A DNA stretch of 64,000 nt from Neodontobutis hainanensis (GCA_024349245.1 JALDNG010000749.1:27048-91047), one strand, 5' to 3'. Positions 46,849-60,011 are shown, counted from the first letter of the stretch. The notes: generated from the letters alone by a model not told the origin. Numbers and translations are program-made.

Positions 46849-49800
46849 TAAAAAATCTTTAAATCATAAAATCATACATCTAAATGTGATGACAGTTAAT
46901 TATTCATGAAATACAATACGTTTTTAAGAAATAAAACAAGGATTTAAATATCAGAAAATATAATAACAAATTATTCTATATCCAGCAGTTTTTACAAACT
47001 ACGATTCTAAAATATTTTAAAGAGTCAGTTGATACATTGAACATATTCATGATTTCACCTCTTAATGGCTGTATTTAAAATTCTCTTTGAATTAAAAATT
47101 GACTTTTTACAAATTTTAATGTCATAAAGTACGAAAACGAGAAAATACTCGCATGTACAACCGTCATGTATTTGTTAAATATTTCAAAATAAAAAACTCC
47201 AACTTAATGACCATATTTTTTTCATTGAACATAATATGTAGAATATTTCAGAATAAATACGAGATGGTTTTCACAAAAATGCCATGTCAACCACAAATAA
47301 AATAATTGAATTCATTGTCATTTCTGTTAATAAAAATTTTAAATTTTATTTCATATTTATCAATTTAATCTGTGGGTAAATTTCACGGTTATATAAAAAT
47401 AAATTCACGTCGATAATAATTTCAAAAATAAAATCTCTTGAGGAAACAGATATGGATCGTTTTGTAATTTTAACACAAAAATTTAGATTCAAAACCAATT
47501 AAATAAACATTAAATATTTCTTTCATCATATTTCATCAACATGCAATTGAGAAAGATAAATGTACATTTATCAAATCAATGTTTGGAATAAGATTATGAA
47601 TATCACATCTCATATCTTCAAAATATTTTTATACATAGATATATAACCAGTTCTACCATTACAAAGACAAAACGTGAAGATTTCTCACTATTATCGGTAG
47701 TTTAATTTGGTTTCAAGGATAATTTATGAAAAAAATATTTTAAAAATGTTATACGATTTCATATATAATTTGCCGTTTTATAACTAAATCAGATGTCTTG
47801 TCAAATCATTTAAGCGATATTGAGCTTCCACAAAAATTAATTTATTCAGATAAAAGTGATTCAACATTACTGTATAGTTTATTCGTTTTATAAATTTAAA
47901 ATTTTTATTCTTCGAAAGTTAATTTAAATTGTTTAGGATTCGAATAATCAATTTGCAGCAACAAATAAAAGCTCCACTTCACAGATTTATGTCAATTACC
48001 AGATATTTTGAAATTACGACATGATTACCATTCGTCACTGTGTAGAATTATTCCATTTCTAAAATTTTCTTGAATAATTTGAAAAAATTTAAAACTTTAT
48101 GGTTTGGTACGATTTGGATTTAATATCTACAAGCTCGAAAGATGAATCTCCAGCACAAAAAATAGAATTCCTTTTGATTTAGTCCCTCTCAATGGTTTTA
48201 AAGTTAATGTTTCCCGCTAAACTTTCTTATTCTTTACAGAGAACACCATTTCCACATAATTTAATGGATTAAAAAATATATTTTAAACAAAATTCTCATT
48301 TAAATTTGTCCATTTCATCATTTATGTCCTCGCGGATGATTATGAAACTTACAACAAAGATATAGATGACTTGAGATAATTGGAGATTTTAAATATAGTT
48401 TTTAGTATCTTAATAAATTAATTTTAGCAGATGAAATTTTGGTTTTTTCATATTTTCGATTTCTTAACTTTTGTGTTTGAATTTTGTTTTCATCAAAGTT
48501 TAGCCCTCTTCGATTAGCTTTTAAGCATATATTATAAATAATTTTCAACACAAAAATTTCTTATTTTCTAAGTTGAATTCAAGTTCAACGGTTAAATTAA
48601 TTGTGTTTAATTTCGAAAAAATCAACTAGATTTCATTTTTATTTTACATAATGATATGAACTGAGTATTTATAAAACATTTTATGTTTTTATGAACATTC
48701 TCCTGTTTGTAAAACGCTACTTAATAATGTTGGATTGAAAATATCTAATTTTTATCGTAGATACAAGTTATCTTTTGTGTTGTTTTCTGATGATCTATTT
48801 AGCTTTGGTATAAATTCCAAATAAAATATTTTCTCTTAAATAGCCAAAATGGATGGATCTGAGAGAATGACATATCAAGCTTAAAAATATTGAGAAAAAT
48901 AACATTTACGCATATGTATTACAAATTACAAGTTAAAAATGATTAAGATATCACAGAATTTATTCACAGTACAGTTTTTATCCTACAATCAAAAAATATC
49001 AGCAACTTAAGATAAGGAGTTTTACTCTGCAGAGGAAGGTTTACAATGAGCAATAATCATTCATAAACCAAAGATAAATTGTATTTTAACGAGTAAATTC
49101 ATTATATAGGTTCAACTATGATTTAAAACTATGTAAGTATCAGATTTATCGAGTGTTTATATCAAATAACTTATTTGAATTATATCTGTACGGGTTTGAC
49201 TCTTCCGATCTAATAATAGAATTTAATCATATCATATTATATTTTTATGCAATTATAAAATCATACCAATTATTGCTGCCGATGAATAATTAGTTTGTAT
49301 TTTCAATCGAATTGTCAGATTCGAACTAAGTTTGACATATTGGAAATTTCCACTATTCCAAATATTAAAAATGTAGATAATTATTTTTTTATTTTTACAC
49401 AGGTAAAGATGAACATACGATACTTCTTATGAAGCGTAGATAAATACTTATTTTTCAAAACCTTAGTTTATTTTAAAGTCAAAAAATGATTTTTTGAGGT
49501 TTATTCATTTGGAATAATATTTACGAATAATCTATCATTTTATAATTTGTAACTTTTAGAAAGTTAAGAGATATATACAGGATTAATCAATCATATTAAA
49601 CATCATTCTTACCTAAAATAAAATTTTGTTTGTTTATCTTAAAAAGTTTACAACAATAGTTTCTGAAAAAAATAAAAATCTTGCAACAATGGAAACGAAT
49701 CTTTTTAAAAATGTGAAAAACACAAACATTCACCGATAAAATATCGAAATCAGGTAGCTATTCAATTTTTATGAGAGTAACCTTAACCAGGTAAAATTTT

Positions 49801-50443
49801 AAAAAGCAATCTAAAATTTTATCTAACTTTCTAATTTCTGATTATCAAAATAAATCAAATTATAATTTGTAAAATCAGATCTGAGTTTCGATAGATTCAC
49901 GGTTTTTATAATTTAAGTTTATTTCATGAAACTATTTTTTTAGAATTACAGTACATTACTCAAGATATAATATCAGAATGGATAATTTTTAACAGATAAT
50001 CAACGTCAAGTTAGTAAATATTCAAATCTTAACAGTTGTATTTGAAGGTGAGCTTTTTCATTTCATAATAAAACAACACAAATTATTCTTTTTCATTGAT
50101 TAACGAGTTTAATATTTCGAAAAGTTTGAAAAATTGTTAAGATGGAAAGATTTTTGAATCAGAGATATGGAATTTTTTGAGTTCCTCTCAGACTCTTTCT
50201 ATGATATATGAGATGAAACTCTATCAGTGTCGTTAACAATAAATCAACATGGAAAGTATTTCAAACTGTTTTCATTTTAATTCCACAATAGATTATATGT
50301 ATAAACATTGGATCATCAGATCTAATTTTGAACATTAATAATATTGTTAAATTTATCTTTTTTAGGATACCATATTTATTTCTTAGAAATAAATACATTT
50401 AAAATATGACTTTCAAACAAGATAATACACGTCGAGAACATAT
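46849..50443. other. AT-rich, nothing recognised
   Basis: No exon, RNA gene or repeat recognised on either strand. Confidence 0.35.
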
Positions 50444-51211
50444 TTAGTGGCACAGAACTAATACCGCAGAGCTATGACTGCCTTTTGGGGGAGAAGAGTT
50501 TGTTGTTTTAAGTGATGATGAGTCATAATCTACAAGAAAACTAGAGTTAACGATTGAAAATGGTTCAGATATAAAGCAAAACACTGAACGCTAGATATTT
50601 CAAGCAGAGCTTGATTGACAAGGGTATACTTGATGTTGATCTATCTTCTATAAGAGCCCGGATAGGTTTGACTTTTCCAGGCTCTTCAATAAATGTATTG
50701 AAGTTATTTTTCGAATTCTTTGTGAAGAAAAAAAAGAAACACAATTAAAAAAACTATCAAATTATAACTCAATGAAGATATATAAAAGCTAATAAAATTT
50801 ACTTCATATCATTTTTGATATGTGTAAGGATGTAAAATTTTTGAAAAGAGATAAATTATGATTAAATAACAACTTTAACGATTATGTTTAAATTTTTTAT
50901 GGATGTCCAGTATAGAACGGCTCAAAGTAGAATTTAAAAAATAATTTTGAAACAAAAATCTTACCCATTTTATTTGTTAAACACAGTCACAAAAGTGAAT
51001 TTAAATATTTTAAAACGTGTAATTTTTGAACTGATAAGATAATCGTAACATCCAAAAAAGAAAATTTATAATTTTACGTACATTATTTTAAAAAAGAAAA
51101 ATCACAAAAATTTTGATTTTCTAAATAATTAGATAGAGGTAACTATCAAAGACTTCCATAAACGCTTGCATGAGAGAACAACATCTGATTTCACTTTTAT
51201 GTCGTTTTCAT
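50444..51211 (-). CDS. Three-exon 3' end of an unnamed gene
   Basis: On the minus strand three GC-richer segments chain in phase. Exon 51144-51211 (acceptor atatttcag) gives DENDIKVKSDVVLSCKRLWK and ends at gttacc. Exon 50630-50717 follows a strong pyrimidine tract (tttcttttttttcttcacaaag) and gives NSKNNFNTFIEEPGKVKPIR, then ALIEDRSTS; it ends at A|gtatac. A 100-nt intron ends ttttcttgtag. Exon 50444-50529 completes the split Asn codon and gives YDSSSLKTTNSSPPKGSHSS, then AVLVLCH and TAA. The product is a charged region with a Ser-rich, probably disordered tail. If the last exon instead uses an internal donor, the gene could run on to 41885. No family recognised. The first donor is weak; the second intron is the best supported. 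Confidence 0.5.
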
Positions 51212-53125
51212 CTGAAATATGCTTATGTGAAGTTTAATTTCTATCCCAATCAATTTTTTAATATATTTTTATATAATTGCCCAGACCAAGAAATATTTAA
51301 AAAATTATATTTAAATCCTTTAATACTCACTTCCATTGAGCGAAAATAATGTCGAAACATAAAAAATTTAATTCTTTTAAAATAAAAAACAACCATTAAA
51401 CTATTTCCAATTTTTATTGATACTTTACAGTTAGGCTATGCATAAAAACCTTCATTTAAAAAATTTTTTCATCAGAATTGAAAATTATCGTATTCTGTGA
51501 AAAATCGTATTTTAAAAACCAAACCAACATTATTTAAGCTTTTTAACATAAATAACGCTGAAGTACTTCCACCATAGTGATACACTATGATTGACAAAAC
51601 CTCTATCAAACATTAAAATAACTATTATTCAACTTAATAGGTTTGTATTTTTAAAGTTTACTTCTCCAAATATGAAAAATTAAGAGTCCACACTGCCATA
51701 TAATCATTATTAACACATTCAGTTCAAAGACTAAATGTTTTTTATGTTTATCTTTTCAATCCGTTAGGGATTAATTAATAAAACTAAAAAATTCAAAATT
51801 CTTAATACGTTTATTAAGAAAAAGCTTCCTTCGTTATTTTGTAATGTTAAAAAAACTAAAATGCTTTTGTAGATTTTTTTAATTTTTGAAATTAATGTGT
51901 TTCTAGGAAAATGAATTTTATTTTATGAATTTTAGAATTTACTAGTTACAAATATTCGTGACCACTCATTAAATGATAAATTAAATTATTTCACAAAAAG
52001 TGAATAAATAATTTATGTAAAATATTCAAATCGATTTTATCTTAAAAATGAGTTTAGGATGAATTGTTCTTAAATATTATCATTTCATCAAAATTTTAAA
52101 TTGCGTAAATATTCAAAAAAAAGGCTGAAATTTCAAAAGAAAAATATTGGGGATGAACAATTAATTCGGCTAACGTTAAAATATATATGAGTGTTAAACA
52201 ATATTTTACCATGATTTAAAAGAAGCAAATATCCCAATCAATAAAAAATAACAAAACATATGAGATATACAAAAATTATGAAAATTTAAATGTATGTCAT
52301 TTTAATAATAAACCTACATGAATCATTATCTTAATTTATTTCAAAAGTTTTAAGTATGGATGAATTTAGAATCGCCAAACTGGAAAATTCTGACGATATT
52401 TTAAAATAGAACACGCGATTAATTCATTAGATTCTTAGAAAGCGAACGAAGTTATGGATTTTTCTTTAAATCGCACATGTCATCGTGAGAAAAGATAGTC
52501 GATTTTGAACGTTTCTCCAAATTTTAGATTTAAAATATAATTCCAATTGGAAAATTTCATTCATTCTATTCTTGAAGATATAAAAGACTCATGACTTTTC
52601 CAAACCAGGCATATTTAATCGTGTTTTCTGAAAAGATTGTTTTGAATACCTATTTTAATGATTGACAAAATATGAATGTTTTTTACCCATATTAAATATG
52701 AACGCTCGTATATCATTCTGAAATTTCCACGTTTTGATAGTTTTAAGTCTGAAAAGTTGTTTTTATCTTTGAGATATTGCATCGTTTCTCCAAACCTTCG
52801 AAAGGATCGATCAAAAGTTTAAGGCAGATCCCTACTTTTACTTTTTTTGTTCCTTGAATTCACATATGTGATATTATGTAATTAGACTCAGGTATATAAA
52901 AATATTATCCAAAAATCTGATTTCACGTTCATCAGTAATTAGAGAGTTGAAATGCATGAAAATGTTTCTTTAACCATATTTTTTAATCCTCGTTTCAGTT
53001 GGAAATTTTTATTACTCGAAATCATTAGATAACAATCAGGATTTTTTACTGACATGATTTTACCAGCTAGCCTTACTCTATATCAAATTGGTTTTTGACG
53101 ATGAGTCTGCATGTTCTTTTCTAAT
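51212..53125. other. AT-rich, nothing firm
   Basis: A short plus-strand frame at about 52356-52409 starts with ATG in a GC-richer spot (MDEFRIAKLENSDDILK then stop). It is too short to call. The remainder shows nothing recognisable. Confidence 0.3.
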
Positions 53126-53209
53126 TTAAAGTAATCTTTGATGTTCCAGACTATCTGTGAAAACTTTTGATTCAGTTGTCGATTTCTCAGTATTTATAAA
53201 GTATGCTCC
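53126..53209 (-). CDS. Possible exon, unknown
   Basis: After an acceptor-like cgtataaatag, a 27-residue frame (GAYFINTEKSTTESKVFTDS, then LEHQRLL) runs to TAA at 53126-53128. It is hydrophilic, and GC is higher than in the flanks. It lies upstream of the 51.2 kb exon on the same strand. An internal GATA|gtctgg could join it in phase with that exon, but a GTC donor is rare. No family recognised. Confidence 0.28.
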   Translation of the reverse strand, partial: GAYFINTEKSTTESKVFTDSLEHQRLL

Positions 53210-53343
53210 CTATTTATACGGTAATTTAGTTTTTCTGTGTTGTATTTTATCCAGTAAAAGTATTTGGAGACAGAAAGATTTTTTTCAAAGATAAATAGCT
53301 CTTTATTGAATAAAAACCGAATATCGAGGGTATAACATGAAGT

Positions 53344-53411
53344 GAACGAGCAAGATTCTTTTGAGTTTTCCCATATTTTTTATTGAGGTTTCCCATGAGA
53401 GGAACGAGCAA
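53344..53411. repeat. Short interleaved direct repeats
   Basis: GAACGAGCAA occurs at 53344-53353 and 53402-53411 (58-bp offset). Between them TTGAG(T/G)TTTCCCAT occurs at 53361-53374 and 53383-53396 (22-bp offset). These are exact or one-mismatch copies in a patch of relatively high GC. They could be a small duplication or paired binding sites. Confidence 0.35.
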
Positions 53412-53529
53412 ATTACAACGTCTCAGGTTTGGAATAAGTTCTAGAAAATTCTAACGATAATTTTCTCTGTATCTTGTCGGCGCAGCTTTAGAACTGAAAG
53501 AATCCATTTGTTTTATTCGTTTGTTTTGA

Positions 53530-53658
53530 ATGCGGATAACTTTGTCGAGGTTAAAGGATATTGATTTGAATGAAAATTTGGGGCAAATTATTGGTGGACT
53601 GTTTGATATTTATTTTACCTGTTTTTGGGAGATAGAACCATTGATTGATGAAATATAG
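53530..53658 (+). CDS. Possible small ORF or exon, unknown
   Basis: An ATG-led 42-residue frame includes RLKDIDLNENLGQIIGGLFD and ends CFWEIEPLIDEI before TAG. The content is varied and the patch is GC-richer. On the opposite strand the same bases hold a good donor (AAAACAG|gtaaaa) shortly after an ATG (MVLSPKN), so a minus-strand first exon is a rival reading. Strand unresolved and no family recognised. Confidence 0.22.
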   Translation: MRITLSRLKDIDLNENLGQIIGGLFDIYFTCFWEIEPLIDEI

Positions 53659-56600
53659 TTAAAAATATCATATTTACGTATATTTTATTTAAACCTTCAT
53701 TTATGAACGTGCATGTTCGTATTGACGTGTGAGGATTGTTTTTATTGATTTACTACATCGATATAAATGATCTATGATTAACGTATGAATAGAATATAAA
53801 GAGATTAATATAAATAAAGCTTAAAGAAATTAAAAAATTTATGAACTAGGGAATGACTTAAATCAGTTATCAATTAACTTATGTATTGATTTTTTATGAC
53901 AAACGTTTTTATGTTTCTTAAGAATTAAATATTTTTGTGATATATTTCATTAACTTAACTAAATCGTGCCATGTATTGATCAATACGACGATTTATATTT
54001 AGTTTTAGTAAATTTTCCGTCTTCTTAGCATAAAAATATTTTCGATTATTCAAATTGTTTAATTAATTTTGATATTAAATGCGGTCTCTAACATATTTTT
54101 ATACTGTACAGTTTCGATTTTATTTTATAATTAAAAAATGATGGAATATTTTCAGAAAACATCCTGCTAAATTGTTTAAATTCTGTAAAAATATCTTAAT
54201 CCTTAGATTCCAGTTGAAGATAAATCTTAACATCATGAGAAAATATCTAACTTAGTTCAGATGATTTTTGTATGATTAAGAATGTAATTGTTAAAAAAGT
54301 AAGATTCACCATGCATAACTTACCTTTAGAATTTCAATAATTTCTAAAAGGTTTTCAGATTCATTAGTTTAATTCTCTTTGATATTCACTATTTGATTTA
54401 CCCATTTGGTATTTCTTTTCATGTTAAAACTCCATTTTAAGAAAAATGAACGAAATTTTTTCGAATTTTTAACTATAAGTTCAATTAATGCAAGAGTCAG
54501 GTCTTCAGCAATGCACAAAAGATTTACCTCGGAATATGCTAGATTTATTTTATTTTTTTAAATCTTTAAAAAGTCCCTTAATATTTTGTTCAAAGATTTA
54601 TTCAGACACATTCAAATTCATTCGCCATGATGTTTGATGATTCCTATCACTACTAACCACGTTTATCAAAGTTTATTTTTTCAAATAATTTAGTTTTCAT
54701 TTTGAATTAATCATATATCGTTCCATTCTTCTAAATTGTTTGTAAACTGTCATATGGAAAAAAGGGGGTAAAGATTCAAACTTTTTGGTGATATATTTTA
54801 TACCAAAATGGATTCATTTTTAGAATACAATTAAAAAGAGTCTATTCGGCTTTTAAGTTTCTCTCGATCGTTCAAAATAAACATTAATATTTGATCAATC
54901 GACCATTGGACATCTGAGATTCCTGATCACACTCTTTTGACAAATTTCTCACAAATTATTTCTGTTTAATTATAAAAAGATTGATTTTTGAAAAATAGAC
55001 ACCAATCAATAACAATTTTACAAAAATACAAATTAATTTAACTGATAATAATATTTCTAAAATTAGGCTTGAGAACAATATTTTCTCACAATGATAAATT
55101 TAAATATTCCAAATATTAAAGTTCTGATCTGAACTTATTCATTTGCAATCAGCATCTGAATAAATAATCCTTTTTAAATAGTGTAAATTATTTATTGAAA
55201 AACATTAAAAAATATATATTTTTCAAACGATCACTCAGACTTATTTACTGGCTTTTTTTATTTTAGAATCTTTGTTTAGTATTTTTCATAACTAGATTAT
55301 TTTCGCAAATTCATTTTTTGACGTCAGTATATCTGACATTCAGAGTTCATCTTAAAGAGTCCTTAATGTTCGCATTTAAGTAAAATGGTATTTGACCTTT
55401 TAATTTTTATATTTGGTGTGAGCAAGCGCGTGCAAACTCATAGATCAAATTCAAGGTAATGTCTCATATAGCTATTTTAAATTTAAATATTTCTTTGCAC
55501 CTAAGAGTCCCGTTTCACACGCGCCACTGTATAATTTGTCAGAAGGTATTTACAATGTTTTCTGGATTTTCTTATTTTTCACATGTTTAGGAGACACGAT
55601 TATGGCTCACCTTTTATTTTATCAGTTTAAAATTGGTCGAAAGATTGATACAGTGATGTATGAGCTGAATATACAGGCTAGCATATGAAAACATTGATTT
55701 ACGAGTTAAATGAAAATAAATTCGTCAATTTAAATACCTCGTGATTTAAATGAGTTTAGACGCTGCATAAATCAAACTTGAAATTTCGTTCCATTTACTA
55801 TGATAAATGATTTTACCTTTTTAATATTGTTCGTATCACCAGTTTCATTGAAATTTTTATAATCTGCATTAAATTTTTCAAAGTCACATAGAGTAAGCTA
55901 TTGAGAGCACTAAATATATCTATAAATTCTTTAATATCAAAGAATTCGTTGGATGCATCAACAAAAATTTAGAATATTCTTATAATATTAAACTTATTCT
56001 AGCTTTAATAGTTTATTACAAAAACTAATCAGTTATTTACTTTACCTGGTGTAAACCTGACTACTGTGAAGCTAAAAACTAAAAATATAGTTTGCGATTC
56101 TGTTTTATCCATTTGTTTCATTGGTTTCAAAACTCATTAATTTTTGTTCATATAAGATTTTATTCATTCTTATTGTTAATTGTAATTGAAATCTCTGATT
56201 ATGTTCCCGTCATCTATCTTAGCTGATCCAAAAATAAAGCTCAAAACCCTTATTATTTGTGTTAAAATGTTTAGAATTTATATGATAGTAAATTTGGTAA
56301 TTTAAATATGAAAATTTTCTTCTTATGTTAAAGTTCAACTGGATATTAACATAACTCAAGTAAAAGGATTCATAATGTCAAAAGTATACGTATAAATTTA
56401 CTCATTCATGAAATCGTTTCATATTTATGCATAATTATCAAAAATATTATGATTCGTTTTTCAATTAAAGTATGATGATTTATTGTAGACTCTTTAATTT
56501 TTGATATTATGTTTAATATCTACGTTAATAAAACCAAAGTATCAGAATAAAAGAACAAGAAAGACAAATAATTTTTGATGAATTTAATTAATATATAATT

Positions 56601-56730
56601 CTTGATTATTAACCTGATAAAATGGTGATCACCAAAATGTGTATCGATTGGGTAACAACGAATATAAGCCGTTTATAATTTCTTTTTCTTTGAATTTTTT
56701 GAGTACGTGAATTAGATTATGTTGAAATGT
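53659..56730. other. AT-rich, nothing recognised
   Basis: No exon, RNA gene or mobile element recognised. Confidence 0.35.
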
Positions 56731-56845
56731 TTATCGTTTTTTCTCCCAGATCTCAGATAAAGACAGTTTATGAACAGATATGGATTCTATGAAAGTGGAT
56801 CGGATACTGTTAAGGTAACGAGGATGATAAATGACCTCGTAATTA
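56731..56845 (-). CDS. Possible terminal or internal exon, unknown
   Basis: On the minus strand an acceptor (cacaaacggtttcag) precedes a 37-residue frame, NYEVIYHPRYLNSIRSTFIE, then SISVHKLSLSEIWEKKR and TAA at 56731-56733. The frame stays open upstream to 56928, so an exon starting earlier (after atatgcag) is possible. GC is higher than in the flanks. The plus strand has excellent splice signals around 56750-56814 but stops in every frame. No family recognised. Confidence 0.35.
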
Positions 56846-56928
56846 CTGAAACCGTTTGTGAGTTTCAAAATAGATATTCGCTTGTTTCCTGCATATTTTT
56901 CCCAATTTTTGTCATGATAAACAGACAA

Positions 56929-58124
56929 TTAAAAAGTTCAAAAATGTAAAAAGTAAAAAATTGGATTTATCCTTTAAGCTAATCTCTTATTAGACCCCAC
57001 ATCCATTTGAATCAATCCAAAATACATAACGAAAATAACCTAAATTACCGCAATATCCTATCTGTTGTTTAAGAATGACAGAAAATAGTCTATTCTGAGT
57101 TAGGATTAATCAAATACATTTAAATGACAAACAAAAAAATTTATTTTTAAACTAATTAAGCAAACAAAAAGTAAAATTGACTAAGTGAACTTTTTAAATT
57201 GTGGTGACAGTGTCCTGCATGTAACATACATTAGAATGAAATTAAAAATGTTTTTATTATATCACAATAAGTATATGTATCTTAGCTGGCTCACCACCAT
57301 AAAAAATAATCTTGTTAATCAAAATAGATTATGTCGCTACACTTTTGACAAATGAATAAAAGTCCAAGATTGAAATAACGCGATCTTAGCTTTTTAGATT
57401 AATGCCTTCTGAACAAAGGGTAAACCTAACAATGAATTATAAAATTTATCTCATATACTACTTTTATCCATTGATTGTATTTGAGGCAAATCTGAAAGAA
57501 CGATTAAGATTGTTTATTGGTAGTAAAATATTGGAATACTAACCCAATGATATATTAGAATCGATTGATGGTATTAAATGCTATATCATGTCTTATTAAG
57601 TGGTTAATTGATTGGAAGATGATATTTAAAATATATTATTATAAAAAAATTAATTTATTTAAGATGGTTACATATATCATTCGTGGTGAAGAAATAAAAT
57701 AACAAAATTCCAGGAAAAGCAAAAATTCTGATTTTGACGATATCTTTTTTATTAAATCAACAGAAGAATACTTATTTGATAAAAATAGGTTAACAATTAT
57801 TTTGTAAATTCGCGAACATAACAATCAAAAATTTAAAAATCTAAAATAAACATAATTGATTCATGTTTTAAATTATTTATTATTTGTTTTAAACAAAACA
57901 TTTCAATTAAAAGTAGAATCTACAGGCCAAAAATACACAATCGAAAAATTAGTTATTAAATCCAGTTAATAAAAGCGAAATTACAAGAAAGATATAAAAT
58001 TTACAAACATTCCACTTTATGAATGAGTGTTATCAATGCGAAATTGATTTCCAAAATTCTCAAATTTTATAAAAATATATGTGCAGTTGAAATTATGTTT
58101 GCGAAATAAATTATTTATTATTTA
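56929..58124. other. AT-rich, nothing recognised
   Basis: The minus-strand open stretch at 57639-57824 is Ile/Leu/Phe/Ser-rich and looks like chance. Nothing else noted. Confidence 0.35.
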
Positions 58125-58337
58125 TTGATTTTATTACCTACTTATATCTTCGAAGGCAACTTGGGTGTTACATTAGAGAGCAGAAATCTTCACATAAGTG
58201 ATTATTTAGATGATATTCTGAATTTAGATGTTACAGAGTTTTTTTATTTTTATAATTTGTATCTTTCTAAAACGGGTGAAAAAGTGAAACGCAGTCAAAC
58301 CTTCTTAATGGGAATCAAATTCTTATCTTTTGAATGA
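58125..58337 (+). CDS. Possible exon, acidic protein, unknown
   Basis: A 70-codon open stretch whose first codon is TTG, probably an internal exon that begins after an acceptor-like ttatatcttcgaag. It reads NLGVTLESRNLHISDYLDDI, then LNLDVTEFFYFYNLYLSKTG, then a basic end. The minus strand closes in all frames. Possible donors occur at ACGG|gtgaaa. It lies 1.2 kb upstream of the plus-strand exons at 59.4 kb and may belong to them, but no splice chain was shown. Confidence 0.3.
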   Translation: MILLPTYIFEGNLGVTLESRNLHISDYLDDILNLDVTEFFYFYNLYLSKTGEKVKRSQTFLMGIKFLSFE

Positions 58338-59377
58338 TATATATTTATTTCGAGGTTCAAAAACACAAACAAAGAGAACTTGACAAAAAATTGGTTGAAA
58401 AATAAAATATTTAACTGATCCTCGAACGATTAGAAGGTTTCATATTTAATTTTCCAATTTTGAAATACTTTTTTAAAATCAAAATATGTTATACTTTGTA
58501 AAATAAAAGAAAGTAAACATTTTTAAATCTAGAATCATTCAACCATTGTATCTAGAATTAAAAAAATCATTTTATTTCTTTTAAAAGATCAATCATTCAA
58601 ACATTAAACTTATACTCTTCATTATATAAAAGATAAAAATAAAATAAAAATTTTAAAAGTTATTTATTTTCTCAGCCTGATGGTTACCTTAAAATGTTAA
58701 AATAATTTAAAAGTCTTGAAAATATTTAAAATACCTCCTGATATTTTATCATGATGAAAAAACAAACAGATAAATTTTACGCTATAAACAGATGTAAGGA
58801 AATAAACTTTTACCATTGATGGAAACTTGTATTTTAATTTGGTTATATAATATGATTAAATTGTTGAAATGATTTTAAATATAATCAAAATTGCGGTTTT
58901 CCCATTCTCTGAACTTCAGTTATATCTCAAGAAATTATTAAATGAAATTTTCAAAACTGAAATTCATTTAAAAATTTTAATTTCATATATAATACTATTT
59001 GTGGTTTATAAAACATGCATTGTTGACCATTAATTTCTTTCGAGATATTAAAAAATTTTGCTTTGAAATTTAAAGATGATTTTAAGAATTAAGCATAATC
59101 GCATTTTTCATGATTGAAAATAATAGGTTTTAAATGATAGTTTTGCGACAAATACAATACCAGAGATCGTACAAATGAACGCAAGATTAATTATATTTAA
59201 ATTTTTATATTTGATTGAATATTTTTAAGGTTATTAATACAGTATCTTCACAAGTTATTTTCAAAGGAAAAAATTGTTGTGACAAACAGATTAGAAATCA
59301 ACATATAATCAAATTGACCTAATGCTTATGAGTGATAAACCCAAAAAATCCGCAAGTAGATTTTAGAAGTTAACTAG
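58338..59377. other. AT-rich, nothing firm
   Basis: Non-coding in appearance. A short ATG-led frame just before the next feature (MLMSDKPKKSAS at about 59322-59357) ends at a stop. It could be a start exon, but I could not join it. Confidence 0.3.
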
Positions 59378-59944
59378 CACAAAAAATTTTTGCAACTATT
59401 AAACAAATGGTAATGGAACTGGAGATAACAATTCAATTTGTAATCAACTGGTTTGTAAGTCAGTACAAAAGAAGATTGATTGTTAAATTGTCTAATAACA
59501 CTAATATGGTTTATATAAAAGCGATGCCATGTTTTGTACATAGACATTTAAGGTCAACAAAAATTGAGTTTATGGTTTCTTAAATTGATTTTCTAACATT
59601 TGTGTAATTTTATGAATTGAAGAATATGTGGATATACCAGGAAATACCTGAAGAATATAGAAGAGGTTATCATTTTAACTTAAGAGATCCGACAAAAATT
59701 TTTATATCTCGAAGTTGTAGTTCATATACTTTTGACGTAGATATAATTTTTATAGGCACTGAAAAATAATGATTCATCAGTCTCGGCACAATGGTTTAAT
59801 GCTTTCAAGATTTTGCCTTATATGATATATTTACGATTCAGCGGGTAAATAAAAATATGTTTGAAATCTGCGATTTTAATGGGAGCTTCCTTTTCTTACA
59901 AATTGAAGATGAGTGTATTCCATGCAAGTACATTAAAAGGTTGA
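59378..59944 (+). CDS. Possible four-exon gene end, unknown
   Basis: A proposed chain: 59378-59450 (after gttaactag; TIKQMVMELEITIQFVINW), 59641-59665 (KYLKNIEE), 59756-59844 (after aatttttatag; ALKNNDSSVSAQWFNAFKIL, then PYMIYLRFSG) and 59914-59944 (VFHASTLKG, then TGA). The third exon has a good acceptor and a good donor (CAGCGG|gtaaat), and the 90-nt intron before it is plausible. The first donor (gtttgt) and last acceptor are weaker. Alternative frames over 59608-59769 (MWIYQEIPEEYRRGYHFNLR) and 59800-60003 are also open, so the true structure may differ. No family recognised. Confidence 0.3.
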
Positions 59945-60011
59945 ATTTAAAAGTAATTTATACGTTATTAAAATTATCTAAGATGTTTTGTAGAGATAGA
60001 TAACGTTATTT

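Noticed and set aside
50505..50560. Hammerhead-ribozyme-like words (TGATGATGAG ... GAAAA)
   Set aside because: The conserved CTGANGA and GAAA core with paired stems is not present.
50652..50686. AAGAGCC...GGCTCTT inverted repeat, considered as a histone mRNA 3' stem-loop
   Set aside because: The loop is 21 nt and does not match the histone stem-loop consensus; the bases are better explained as coding on the minus strand.
56750..56814. Plus-strand exon with excellent acceptor (ttttttctcccag) and donor (GTTAAG|gtaacg)
   Set aside because: All three frames contain stop codons within the 65 nt, so it cannot be a coding exon; the minus strand reads as coding. A non-coding RNA exon remains possible.
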